A stretch of DNA of 38,567 nt from contig NZ_LZLE01000344.1 of NCBI RefSeq assembly GCF_001673155.1, forward strand, positions 1-38,567, given 5' to 3'. This document shows, in pieces, positions 10,201-18,450 of this stretch. The notes beneath the pieces were generated by a model. That model worked only from the letters and a program-made list of their open reading frames with translations. It made no database searches and had not been told where the DNA came from. A program made the translations under genes and the position numbers. This stretch comes from Mycobacterium sp. 1423905.2 (GTDB lineage Bacteria > Actinomycetota > Actinomycetes > Mycobacteriales > Mycobacteriaceae). Numbering within the stretch: the stretch's first letter is position 1; each line of letters starts with the position of its first letter.

Positions 10201-13200
10201 CACCGGCACGAACGCGCACGTCCTGATCGAGGAGGCGCCAGTCCAGCCCGCGACCCCCGACGAATACTCGACCGGCGACAGCGCGGTGGCGCCGGCGCCC
10301 GAATCGGACCAGGAACCGGTGAACGTGCTGCCGTTGTCGGCGCGGTCGCCGCAGGCGCTGGTGGCGTTGGCGGAGCGCTACGGGGAATGGCTGAACACCC
10401 ACCCGAAAGTCGACATCGCCGATGTGTGTTTCACCGCCGGGGTGGGGCGTTCGCATTTCGAACACCGGGCCGCCTTGGTCGTGGAATCGGTACAGACGGC
10501 CCGCGAGGCGCTGGCCGAATTGGCCGAGAACCGGGTAAGGCCGGGCCTGTTGCGCGGTGAGTGCACCGACCCGCCGACGACGGCGTGGCTGTTCACCGGG
10601 CAAGGCAGCCAGTACCCGGGGATGGCGCGTGACTTGTTCGAAGCTGAGCCGGTTTTCGCGGACACGGTGACGCGGTGCGCGGATGCGGCCAACGAAATCC
10701 TGTCGCTGCCCTTGCTGGACGTGCTGTTCGCGAAAGACCGCGAGACCGGAGAAGCCCTGCGGCACACGTCATTCGCCCAGCCCGCGCTGTTCGCTGTCGA
10801 GATGGGGCTGGCCCGACTGTGGCAGTCGTGGGGTATCGAGCCCGACGTGGTGCTGGGGCACAGCGTGGGCCAATACGCGGCGGCATGTGTGGCCGGGGTG
10901 TTCAGCCTGGAGGACGGAGCCCGGCTGATGGCCGAGCGCGGCCGGTTGTTCGGCAGTCTGCCCGCCGGCGGGCGCATGGTGGCGGTGTTCGCCGACGCCA
11001 GTTACGTCGAGGAGCTCGCGAACGACTTCCCCCGGGTGTCGGTCGCGGCCTACAACGGACCCAACACCGTCTTGTCGGGTCCCGGCGCGGACCTGGAGCA
11101 GATCGTGGCCGGGTGCGGCAACGACGGGATCCGTTGCAGCTGGCTGGATACCAGCCACGCCTTCCATTCGGAGTTGCTCGAGCCGGTGCTCGGCGAATTC
11201 GAGTCGTACGCGGCGCGAATGCAGTACGCGGTGCCGACCTTGCCGCTGGTGTGCAACCGCACCGGCGCCGTGCTGACCGCGGAAACTTCGCTGGACGCTC
11301 AGTATTGGCGGCGGCATTCCCGTCAGCCGGTGCAGTTCGCCGAAAGCGTGCGCACCGTGGCGGCGCTGGGTTGCTCGGTGCTGATGGAGATCGGTCCGCA
11401 GCCGGTTCTCACCGGCGCCGCAGTCCAGGTCTGGCCGGAACACCTGGCCTCTCCGCGTGCCATCGTTTCGCTGCGCAAGGGCGTCGGCGACCGGCGCCAG
11501 ATCGCCGAAGCGTTGGCCGGGGCCTACGTCAGCGGCCAGCGACCGAAATTCGCGGCGCTGCATCGCCAATCTCGCCGCAGACTCGAACTGCCCACCTATC
11601 CGTTCCAACGACGTCGGTTCTGGCCCCGCACATCTGGCGTCGCCGGCATCGACGGCCAGGGCACCGCCGTATCCGGGATCCTCGGAAGCGCAAAGGATCT
11701 GGCTTCCGGCGACTCGGTGTACACCAGTCGGCTCTCGGTCAAGTCGCAGCCGTGGCTCGCCGATCACGTCATCTATGGCACCGTCGTCGTTCCCGGAGCA
11801 ACCTACGCGGCGATGGCGCTGGCTGCCGTCGGTCCGCCGGGACGGGTGCAGGACGTCTTCTTCTACGAACCGATCATTCTGCCCGAGAAGGCTTCTCGCG
11901 AGGTACAGCTGACTCTGCATCCCCTCGGGGACGTGCCGAACGGGTGGAGCTTCCGAGTGCACAGCCGCCCATATGGCGTCCGTGACGCGGACTGGTCGTT
12001 GAATGCCGACGGCACGGTCATCGCCGGCGTCGAGGACGTACCGGCGCCGGATCCGGCTGACTCCCTCGACGCGGCGCTCGAGCGGATGACCCGCATGCGT
12101 CCGCAGGAGCTGTTCGAAACCTTCGCGGACATGGAGCTGGCCTGGGGACCGAATTGGTCCGGATCGCTGAAGTCGTTGTGGCTCGGCGAGGGTGAGGCCA
12201 TCGGCGATATCACTGTCGGCGAGGAACTAGCCGAACACCTCGGCACCGAGCCGATGCACCCGGTGCTGCTGGATCTGTGCACCGGCGTCGCCTTCCCGGC
12301 GTTCCCCGCGCTCCTCGCGGCCGAACAGGGCGTCAACGACCTGTTCTTGCCGTTGCGGTACGGGCGAGTGGACCTGCAGGCCAAGATGCCTCGGCGGTTC
12401 TACTGCCGAGCGACGTGGCACACCAGCGGTCTCGACAGCGAAACCCAAGTGTTCGATCTCGATTTCGTCGACCGGGAGGGCCGTCGCCTCGGCGGAATTC
12501 ACGAGTTCACGGTGAAACGGGCGCCCCGAGAGGCGTTGTTACGCGGGCTCGGCGGCGATGCGACGCGCCTGCTGTACACGGTCGGCTGGCACGAGGTGCC
12601 ACCTCCGCCGTCCAGTGACGGAAACGTCAGCGGCACCTGGCTGGTCGCCGGGTTCGAAGAGCTGGCGGCCACGCTGCCGGGCTGCATCTCGTTTGACCGG
12701 GCTAGCAATCCCGAGCCCTTGGGCCAGCTAGTGGCACAGGCGCACGAACGCGGCATGCCGTTCGCCGGCATCGTCTGGCGCAGCACGGGACCAGACGCGG
12801 CAGAGTCCAGCGCCGAATCCATCGCGCGGCTGGAAGCCGAGATCGTCCAGCTGCTCAGTGCGGTGCACGCTGTGCAGACCAACGACGGGGTGAAACTGCC
12901 TGGCGGACTGTGGATCGTCACCGAACGAGCGGTGGCCACCGAGTCCGGTGAGCCGGTGGACCCGGTGCAGGCGGCGCTGTGGGGGCTCGGGCGCACCATC
13001 GTCAACGAGGAACCGGCACTGCGCTGCAAGCTGGTTGATTATGACGGCTCCGAGCAGGCCGTGCAGGCGCTGGCCGGTCTGCTCGGCGCACCGCTCGACG
13101 AACCCGAACTCGCACTGCGCCAAGGCAAGTTCTTGGCGTCGCGGTTGCTGCAATGGTCGCGCAGCGGTCATCTGGCAGTGCCGCGCGCCGACGATTACGT

Positions 13201-15331
13201 CCTGGCGCCCACCGAGCGGGGCGCGATCGACAACCTGCGTCTGACCGAGGCGGACGTGCCGCCGCCTGCCGACGGGTATGTCCAGGTCCGAGTCGAGGCC
13301 GCCGGTCTCAACTTCCGCGATGTGCTCAATGTGCTGGGCCTGTACCCGGGCGATCCGGGGCCGATCGGCGGCGACTTCGCCGGCGTCGTCACGCAGGTGG
13401 GCGGCGGCGTCACCGGCCTCGAGGTCGGCCAACGTGTCTACGGCTTCATGCAGGGCGCGTTCTCCAGCCGGTTCAATGTGCCGGCCCAGTTGCTGGCGCC
13501 TATTCCCGCCGGCGTCAGTGCGGTAGCGGCGGCGACCATTCCGGCCGCGGCGCTCACCGCCCGGTTGGCGTTCGACTGGGCGCAACTCAAGCCCGGTGAC
13601 CGGGTGCTCATCCACGCCGCCAGCGGTGGCGTCGGATTGGCCGCCATCCAGATGGCGCAGCAGCACGGAGCGACCGTCTTCGCGACGGCCAGCACGTACA
13701 AACGCGCCACCTTGCGCAAACTGGGTGTGTCGTACGTATACGACTCGCGCAGTACGGATTTCGCCGACCAAATCCTGGCAGACACCGATGGTGCCGGCGT
13801 CGACGTGGTGCTCAACAGCCTGACCAACGAGGGGTTCGTCGAGGCAACGGTGCGGGCGACCGCCCAGAACGGACGCTTCGCTGAAATCGCCAAGCGTGAC
13901 ATCTGGACCCCGGAGCAGATGGCGGCGGCCCGCCCCGACATCTCCTACGAGATCGTCGCGCTGGATACGGTGACCTTCCAAGAACCCGAACGCATCCGTC
14001 GCCTGCTCGGTGAGGTGTCGGACGGTCTGGCCAGCGGCGAGTGGCAGCCGTTGCCGGCCGAGATCTATCCGCTGACTGAGGCGAGGACGGCGTTCCGCCG
14101 GATGCAGCAGGCCCGGCACATCGGCAAGATCGTGCTGCAGATGCCGAATCCGCTACAGCCACGCGGTGACCGCAGTTATCTGGTCACCGGCGGACTCGGT
14201 GCGATCGGTCTGCACACGGCGGCTTATCTGGCGCAACTGGGCGCCGGTGACATCGTGTTGACCAGCCGGCGCGCTCCGGATGCCGACGCGCAGCGGGCCA
14301 TCGAAGACATCACCGAGCGCTATCGGTGCCGCATCCACACCTTCTCGGCGGACGTCGGTGACGAATCGGAGGTCGAGACGCTGCTGGAGCGGATCCGCGC
14401 GGAATTGCCGCCGCTGGCGGGCGTGGTGCATCTGGCGGGTGTGCTCGACGACGCGCTGCTGTCGCAACAGACCTGGGACAGGTTCCGGACCACACTGGCG
14501 CCCAAAGCTTTTGGCGCCTGCTACTTGGACCGGTTGACGAAGAAGGATCAGCTGGACTTCTTCATCGTGTCCTCGTCGGTGTCGAGCTTGCTCGGGTCGC
14601 CCGGTCAGGCCAACTACTCGACGGCCAATGCCCTGCTCGACGGGCTGGTCGCACAACGACAGGCGCAAGGCTTGCCGGCGACCGGCGTCAACTTCGGTCC
14701 CTGGGCCAAGGGCGGCATGGCCTCCTCGGAGGCCGCTCGGGCCAATATCGGTGCCCAAGGCCTGGTTCCGCTGGAGCCCTCGGCTGCCCTGAGCGCACTG
14801 GCTGAGGTCGTCGCCAACGGCACGGCCCAGGCCACGGTGATCAAGGCGAACTGGCAGCGTGCCGCGAAGGTGCTGGGCAGTTCTCGTCCACCGATTCTCG
14901 ACCTGGTGCTGCCGAGCGATGCCAGTCAGGTCACTGGTGACAGTGAGTTGCTCCGGCAACTGCAGGAAATACCGGTGGCGCAGCGTGCCAGTTTCATCAC
15001 CGAATTCCTGCAGCGCGAAGTGCAAGGGTTCCTGCGGCTGGCGCAACCGCCCGCGGCGACCAGCCGGTTCCTGGACTTGGGCACCGACTCACTGATGGCG
15101 GTCGAGCTGCGCAACCGGTTGCACAGCCAGTTCGGTGGTGCCTTCACGATCAACGCCACCGCGGTGTTCGACTACCCGACGATCGGTGGGCTGGCTGAAT
15201 ACCTTGCCGAGCAGTTGCCGGAGTCGGACCCCGAGCCGGAACCGGCGCCGAGCGCGGAGTCGGAGGCACAGCCCGACGAGGCGGACACCATCGACGAGGC
15301 TGAGCCCGTCGGTGCCGCCGAGGGCGGCTGA
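4259..15331 (+). CDS. pks: Bimodular type I polyketide synthase (KS-AT-KR-ACP / KS-AT-DH-ER-KR-ACP), probable phleic acid synthase
   Basis: 3690 residues. Module 1: KS about 12-440 (C184, H319, H359); AT about 540-850 (GHSVGQ, S641; HAFH); KR about 990-1400 (TGGLGAIG 1191-1198, W1326, Y1334, N1338); ACP S1503. Module 2: KS about 1568-1995 (C1739); AT about 2100-2415 (S2202, HAFH); DH about 2470-2740 (H2503 in HVIYGTVVVP); ER about 2990-3290 (GGVG 3123-3126); KR about 3300-3480 (LDD 3396-3398, Y3453); ACP S3611. HAFH in both ATs indicates malonyl-CoA, hence an unbranched product. There is no loading ACP, no thioesterase and no DH in module 1. The C-terminus is an acidic Pro/Glu-rich tail. ATG 4259 is chosen for the GGGGAGG 9 nt upstream; an in-frame start at 4175 lacks this. 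Divergent from papA. The phleic acid role is inferred from module order and neighbours. Confidence 0.9.
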   Translation: MTSAENPSGRTSGFAVVGYAARFPGAADADEYWQVLREGREAISEVPADRWDVDEFFDPDPDAPGKVVTRRAGFVDDVTGFDAPFFGMSAREVRLMDPQHRLLLETAWRAVEHSGTAPTALANTNTGVFVGLATHDYLGMASDDLTYPEIEAYMAIGTSNAAAAGRISYRLGLQGPAVAVDTACSSSLVAIHQACQALQLGECDLALAGGANVMLTPATMITFSHAHMLAPDGRCKTFDAAADGYVRGEGCGVIVVKRLEDAIRDGDRIRAVIRGSAINQDGASGGLTVPNGVAQQRVIGEALKRAGVAPSDVAYLEAHGTGTSLGDPIEVQAAGAVYGAGRESGQPLLIGSVKTNIGHLEAAAGIAGVIKVIMSLENEVLPQHLHFRNPSPHIPWDRLAVEVVQEPTSWERNGRARIAGVSSFGFAGTNAHVIIEEAPDRASAAPAPAPVATPGDRRFGVLPLSARTPAALVELAGQYRSWLRAHPEATLADVCFTAGVGRAHFEHRAALVVNSRESAADLLGALADDRPAPGLVRGVSDDKPKTAWLFTGQGSQYVGMARELFDTEPVFADTLNRCAAVVADVLEKPLLDVIFDVDSPAGEETLRQTSYAQPALFAVEMGLARLWQSWGFEPDVVLGHSVGQYSAACVAGVFSLEDGALLMAERGRLFGSLPAGGRMVAVFTAAERVESLTDEFPALSVAAYNGANTVLSGPAQDLEQAVARLAADGVRCDWLDTSHAFHSALLDPILDEFEAYANRFKYGSPQRLLICNRTGAALGRSVKIDGAYWRRHARQPVEFAKSVRTLSDLGCKVLLEVGPQPVLTAAALRAWPDPASTPKAIASLRRNTADHRQITEALADAYVLGHLPDFAGVQRGPAQKLDLPTYPFQHRQYWYRDNRVRPNQQQHTAVSTEAVRLLEDGRIEELAALLDGSSADAQTLAVLQKLAAQHNRQRHTQSIADARYEIRWEKATTTQAGTGEGSGWLVVSDNADAVRPLVDALTAQGHQHQLLQLPDSDADEEQLEVALRAAAADDPTLRILHVAAADSDTAPSMRSLLRMQHRVLGGTRRLFRAAAAAELRRPIWVVTRGAQRVTATDTVSPDQSCLWGFGRAASLEHPQVWGGLVDLADGTEQEWARLIDRLSAAPSDSAVREDQFALREDAVYVPRLVRRTGQPVATPLALRDDATYLVTGGLGAIGLEFAGFLAAHGARHLVLTGRRAPSDAAQQRIDGIADQHGCDVRFVAADVADAHDVARLLSNLRAEMPPVAGIVHAAGEVGTTPLRSLDDAEVDRVFAGKVWGAWHLSEAVADMQLDFFVSTSSIASVWGGFGQTAYGAANAFLDGLAWRLREQGVAAISVNFGPWSAGMADAEARARLSQRGVLTLSPADALAGMADLMAASSGQGSGPAQGVVARIDWSRFLPLYQQAGRRSLLSELEREVPDSAPAPTPSGTTRLVEQLTNAPVQQRKKLVVDHLREAVAEVTRVDPAEIRADAGFFDLGMDSLMAVELRRRIEQAVGKEVPATLAMDYPRLSDVADYLLGDVLGLSEQAPAASAAKQASAVVTRTDEPIAIVAVACRFPGAPNPEAFWDVLAGGVDAIREVPEDRFDIDEFYDPDPEAPGKIYSRFGGFLNEIDEFDPEFFGISPREAIWIDPQQRLMLEIVWEGLERAGYAPSALRGSRSGVFVGVAVNEYSHLLSADSVEKIEPHFITGNALNAISGRVAFALGLEGPAVAVDTACSSSLVAVHQACQALHSGDCDLALAGGVNVLLSPVSIIAASRARMLSPVGRCKTFDASADGYVRSEGCGILVLKRLSDAMRDGDRVCAVIPSSAVNQDGASSGLTVPNGGAQQRLISAALARAGLVGADVDYLEAHGTGTPLGDPIEVQAAGAVYGAGRDSARPLQIGSVKTNIGHLESASGVAGLIKVVLALQHETLPPSLHFDKPSPHIPWDALPVRVVDQPTPWQTNGKPRRAGISSFGFTGTNAHVLIEEAPVQPATPDEYSTGDSAVAPAPESDQEPVNVLPLSARSPQALVALAERYGEWLNTHPKVDIADVCFTAGVGRSHFEHRAALVVESVQTAREALAELAENRVRPGLLRGECTDPPTTAWLFTGQGSQYPGMARDLFEAEPVFADTVTRCADAANEILSLPLLDVLFAKDRETGEALRHTSFAQPALFAVEMGLARLWQSWGIEPDVVLGHSVGQYAAACVAGVFSLEDGARLMAERGRLFGSLPAGGRMVAVFADASYVEELANDFPRVSVAAYNGPNTVLSGPGADLEQIVAGCGNDGIRCSWLDTSHAFHSELLEPVLGEFESYAARMQYAVPTLPLVCNRTGAVLTAETSLDAQYWRRHSRQPVQFAESVRTVAALGCSVLMEIGPQPVLTGAAVQVWPEHLASPRAIVSLRKGVGDRRQIAEALAGAYVSGQRPKFAALHRQSRRRLELPTYPFQRRRFWPRTSGVAGIDGQGTAVSGILGSAKDLASGDSVYTSRLSVKSQPWLADHVIYGTVVVPGATYAAMALAAVGPPGRVQDVFFYEPIILPEKASREVQLTLHPLGDVPNGWSFRVHSRPYGVRDADWSLNADGTVIAGVEDVPAPDPADSLDAALERMTRMRPQELFETFADMELAWGPNWSGSLKSLWLGEGEAIGDITVGEELAEHLGTEPMHPVLLDLCTGVAFPAFPALLAAEQGVNDLFLPLRYGRVDLQAKMPRRFYCRATWHTSGLDSETQVFDLDFVDREGRRLGGIHEFTVKRAPREALLRGLGGDATRLLYTVGWHEVPPPPSSDGNVSGTWLVAGFEELAATLPGCISFDRASNPEPLGQLVAQAHERGMPFAGIVWRSTGPDAAESSAESIARLEAEIVQLLSAVHAVQTNDGVKLPGGLWIVTERAVATESGEPVDPVQAALWGLGRTIVNEEPALRCKLVDYDGSEQAVQALAGLLGAPLDEPELALRQGKFLASRLLQWSRSGHLAVPRADDYVLAPTERGAIDNLRLTEADVPPPADGYVQVRVEAAGLNFRDVLNVLGLYPGDPGPIGGDFAGVVTQVGGGVTGLEVGQRVYGFMQGAFSSRFNVPAQLLAPIPAGVSAVAAATIPAAALTARLAFDWAQLKPGDRVLIHAASGGVGLAAIQMAQQHGATVFATASTYKRATLRKLGVSYVYDSRSTDFADQILADTDGAGVDVVLNSLTNEGFVEATVRATAQNGRFAEIAKRDIWTPEQMAAARPDISYEIVALDTVTFQEPERIRRLLGEVSDGLASGEWQPLPAEIYPLTEARTAFRRMQQARHIGKIVLQMPNPLQPRGDRSYLVTGGLGAIGLHTAAYLAQLGAGDIVLTSRRAPDADAQRAIEDITERYRCRIHTFSADVGDESEVETLLERIRAELPPLAGVVHLAGVLDDALLSQQTWDRFRTTLAPKAFGACYLDRLTKKDQLDFFIVSSSVSSLLGSPGQANYSTANALLDGLVAQRQAQGLPATGVNFGPWAKGGMASSEAARANIGAQGLVPLEPSAALSALAEVVANGTAQATVIKANWQRAAKVLGSSRPPILDLVLPSDASQVTGDSELLRQLQEIPVAQRASFITEFLQREVQGFLRLAQPPAATSRFLDLGTDSLMAVELRNRLHSQFGGAFTINATAVFDYPTIGGLAEYLAEQLPESDPEPEPAPSAESEAQPDEADTIDEAEPVGAAEGG

Positions 15332-15342
15332 CGAGCGGGGAC

Positions 15343-15765
15343 TCAGTCGCTGATGTCGAAGGCGGCGATGACCTTGGTGGGTCGGAGCCGAACCACGATC
15401 TCTTCGGGCACGGCGTTGCGGCGGCCGAACTCTTCGGCGCGGTCGGCGCCCATGTACCGTCCCCCGGTTCGGGTGGCGATGTCCAGCACGTCTCGCTGAT
15501 CATCGATCACCTGCGCCACGCCCTGCACCTGTACGAACGAGTACGGCGGGTGGGGGTCGTCGACGCACATGACGAGGCGCGGGTCGCGTTGCAGAGCACG
15601 GCCTTTCGGGGTGTCGCGCCCGGTGGTGAACACCAGCTCGCCGTTGTCGACGACGAACCACACCGGGGTGACCAGTGGGCGACCGTCGGAAGCGACGAAG
15701 CCAAGCATGCCGGTGCGCGTGCCCTCGGAGAGGAAAGCGACAACTCGATCCGACAGCTCGGCCAT
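15343..15765 (-). CDS. PPOX/FDOR-family flavin or F420-dependent oxidoreductase
   Basis: 140-residue single-domain split-barrel protein. The pattern TGMLGFVASDGRPLVTPVWF, ELVFTTGRDTPKGRAL and DPRLVMCVDD is that of the pyridoxamine-phosphate-oxidase-like family, which in mycobacteria often binds F420 or FMN and reduces small organic substrates. The substrate cannot be read from the sequence. The ATG at 15765 lies 2 nt after the TAA of the upstream acyl-CoA dehydrogenase, so translation is probably coupled and this is the last gene of a three-gene operon. It converges on pks, with 11 bp between their stops. The cofactor is uncertain: F420 is likelier than FMN from the family's frequency in mycobacteria. 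Confidence 0.82.
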   Translation of the reverse strand: MAELSDRVVAFLSEGTRTGMLGFVASDGRPLVTPVWFVVDNGELVFTTGRDTPKGRALQRDPRLVMCVDDPHPPYSFVQVQGVAQVIDDQRDVLDIATRTGGRYMGADRAEEFGRRNAVPEEIVVRLRPTKVIAAFDISD

Positions 15766-15767
15766 GG

Positions 15768-16880
15768 TTAGAGGCGGGCCAGGTCGTGGTCGCCGATGTG
15801 CTCGCTGAGGAAGCGCAGGTGGTCTTCGGTCGAACCGAGCGTGTGCTCGATCGCGGTCAGCCGGGCGGTGTAGTGGCCGACCGGATACTCCGCGGTCATG
15901 CCGATGCCGCCGTGCAGCTGGATCGCCTCTTGCCCGATGTGCCGGCCGGAACGCCCAATCTGCAGCTTGGCGCGCGACGCGATCGCCGGATCGAGGTTGC
16001 CGTCGGCGATCGACATCGCGGCGTAGAAGTTCATGCTGCGCGCCAATTCCAGCGAGACGTACATGTCTGCGGCACGTTGGGTCAGCGTCTGGAACTTGTT
16101 GAGCGTGACGCCGAATTGTTTGCGGGTCTTGAGGTAGTCGGTGGTGAGCCGCAGCGCTTCTTCCATTGCACCGACCGCCTCGGAGCACAATGCGGACTGA
16201 ATCTTGATGATGGCGTTGCGGATTGCCGTGGAGGCGTCGACCGCATCACCGAGCGGTTCGGCCGGCGTCTGGTCGAAATCGATCTGGGCGCCGCGCTGGC
16301 CGTCGAAGGTTCGATAGGGATGGCGGGAGAGCGCGCCGTCTGAAGCATTCACCAGAAACAGACCGGTGCCGCCGTCGGGCAATGCCGCGCTGACTACCAG
16401 TGTCTGGGCACTGTCCCCGGCGAGGACCGGGTTCTTGCGACCGCTCAACGCCCACGAATCCCCCTGCGGTACAGCGCTTGTCGTGACATCGGTGCCCAGC
16501 GTGCGGTTGCCGGGCTCCAGGTGGGCGAACGCGAGCAACCGTTGGCCAGCGGCCACCTCGTCCAGCAGCTGCACCTGCGCCTCGGTGCCTTGCTCGGCGA
16601 TGAGCGCGCCGGGCGCCAACGCGCCGTGCAGGATCGGCTCGGGTGCCAACCGCCGACCGACCTCATGCAGCACCACCATGATCTCGAGTTGGCCGGCCTC
16701 CTCGGGCTCGAAGCCCAGCCCGAGGATGCCGATGTCGGCCAGCTGGCTCCACACGTCGCGGTTCCAACCGAGTTCGGTGTCGATGATCTTGTTGCGGCTC
16801 TCCGCGTCATAGCTGCGGGAGAGCAGGTCGCGGGTGGTGTCGCGGAGCAGCGCCTGCTCTTCGCTCAGCTGAAAGTCCAT
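15768..16880 (-). CDS. Acyl-CoA dehydrogenase (FadE family), short subunit
   Basis: 370-residue acyl-CoA dehydrogenase, a flavoenzyme that introduces the alpha-beta double bond into acyl-CoA. The family C-terminal pattern is clear: TRKQFGVTLNKFQTL and HGGIGMTAEYPVGHYTARL. The N-terminal half is diverged (VLHEVGRRLAPEPILHGALA) and the usual CITEPxAGSD flavin loop is poorly conserved, as in the smaller subunits of heteromeric mycobacterial FadEs. ATG 16880 begins MDFQLSEEQ, the usual family start; the reading frame stays open upstream but into the neighbouring gene. The upstream fadE ends 7 nt before it. It probably forms an alpha2-beta2 enzyme with that neighbour, as known for fadE pairs in sterol side-chain degradation; the substrate is unknown. 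Confidence 0.87.
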   Translation of the reverse strand: MDFQLSEEQALLRDTTRDLLSRSYDAESRNKIIDTELGWNRDVWSQLADIGILGLGFEPEEAGQLEIMVVLHEVGRRLAPEPILHGALAPGALIAEQGTEAQVQLLDEVAAGQRLLAFAHLEPGNRTLGTDVTTSAVPQGDSWALSGRKNPVLAGDSAQTLVVSAALPDGGTGLFLVNASDGALSRHPYRTFDGQRGAQIDFDQTPAEPLGDAVDASTAIRNAIIKIQSALCSEAVGAMEEALRLTTDYLKTRKQFGVTLNKFQTLTQRAADMYVSLELARSMNFYAAMSIADGNLDPAIASRAKLQIGRSGRHIGQEAIQLHGGIGMTAEYPVGHYTARLTAIEHTLGSTEDHLRFLSEHIGDHDLARL

Positions 16881-16887
16881 GACTGCC

Positions 16888-18045
<1,158 letters not shown>

Positions 18046-18068
18046 CGGCAGCCTCCTTTGTCGGGGTG

Positions 18069-18106
18069 ACTGCCGGTGAGCGCCTCACCGCGGCGGGGCC
18101 GGCAGT
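18069..18106. promoter_or_regulatory. Nested inverted repeats in the fadE operon leader (candidate operator or RNA switch)
   Basis: Inner repeat CGGTGAG-cgc-CTCACCG at 18074-18090 has 7-bp perfect arms with a 3-nt centre. Outer repeat ACTGCCGG (18069-18076) and CCGGCAGT (18099-18106) has 8-bp perfect arms. The two share bases 18074-18076, so as RNA hairpins they would compete. Both lie between the predicted transcription start (about 18110) and the fadE ATG (18045), where a repressor or a leader structure could act. The inner repeat resembles TetR-family operators in form, but no adjacent regulator gene is present. Confidence 0.5.
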
Positions 18107-18116
18107 CCTGCCTTGC

Positions 18117-18147
18117 ACGTTAGGCGTCCATCGGCGTCACGTGTCAA
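18117..18147 (-). promoter_or_regulatory. Candidate sigma-A-type promoter for the fadE-fadE-PPOX operon
   Basis: Read on the minus strand: a perfect TTGACA -35 (18147-18142), a 19-nt spacer, then TAACGT (18122-18117), which fits the mycobacterial -10 TANNNT. Transcription would start near 18110 and give a leader of about 65 nt containing the inverted repeats. The spacer is slightly long; the perfect -35 is the main support. Confidence 0.5.
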
Positions 18148-18177
18148 CCGGGTGTCCGGCTCGCCGCTGGCTGCGGT

Positions 18178-18450
18178 TCAGCGTCGACGTCGTCGCCACC
18201 AGACGACGGCCACGATCACCAGCCCGCCAGCTGCTATCGCCAGGAGCGGTTTGGCGGCCTCCGCCTTCTCGCGAGCGGTGTCGCGGGCTCGGTCAACGAC
18301 ATTGACCTTGTCCGACAGGGCCTGAACGGTTTCACCCAGCTGGTCCCGAGTGCGCTCGATGTCCGCCTGGATGTCATCGATGCTGGCGTCGGAGCCGACC
18401 TCTGGTCGCTGCTCCCCGGCGCCCGGAGGAGTACGTTCAGCTCCGGTCAT
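18178..18450 (-). CDS. DUF3618 small membrane protein
   Basis: 90 residues. The segment DDIQADIERTRDQLGETVQALSDKVN (about 25-50; amphipathic, likely helical) is the DUF3618 hallmark, followed by a charged linker, one transmembrane helix (about 68-84) and a terminal run of five arginines. Its function is not known. Family members are often found beside Holin-X/DUF1469 proteins, as here. The ATG at 18450 overlaps the end of the upstream gene by 14 nt, so translation is coupled. It ends the SDR, holin-like, DUF3618 operon; 132 bp separate it from the next operon's start codon. Confidence 0.85.
   Translation of the reverse strand: MTGAERTPPGAGEQRPEVGSDASIDDIQADIERTRDQLGETVQALSDKVNVVDRARDTAREKAEAAKPLLAIAAGGLVIVAVVWWRRRRR

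Noticed and set aside
8621..10765. 714-codon minus-strand open frame across ACP1-KS2-AT2
   Set aside because: Same antisense shadow effect; low-complexity Arg/Gly/Asp composition and no family pattern.
9000..15331. Terminal thioesterase or docking domain on the Pks
   Set aside because: After ACP2 only an acidic low-complexity tail of about 35 residues remains; no GxSxG follows.
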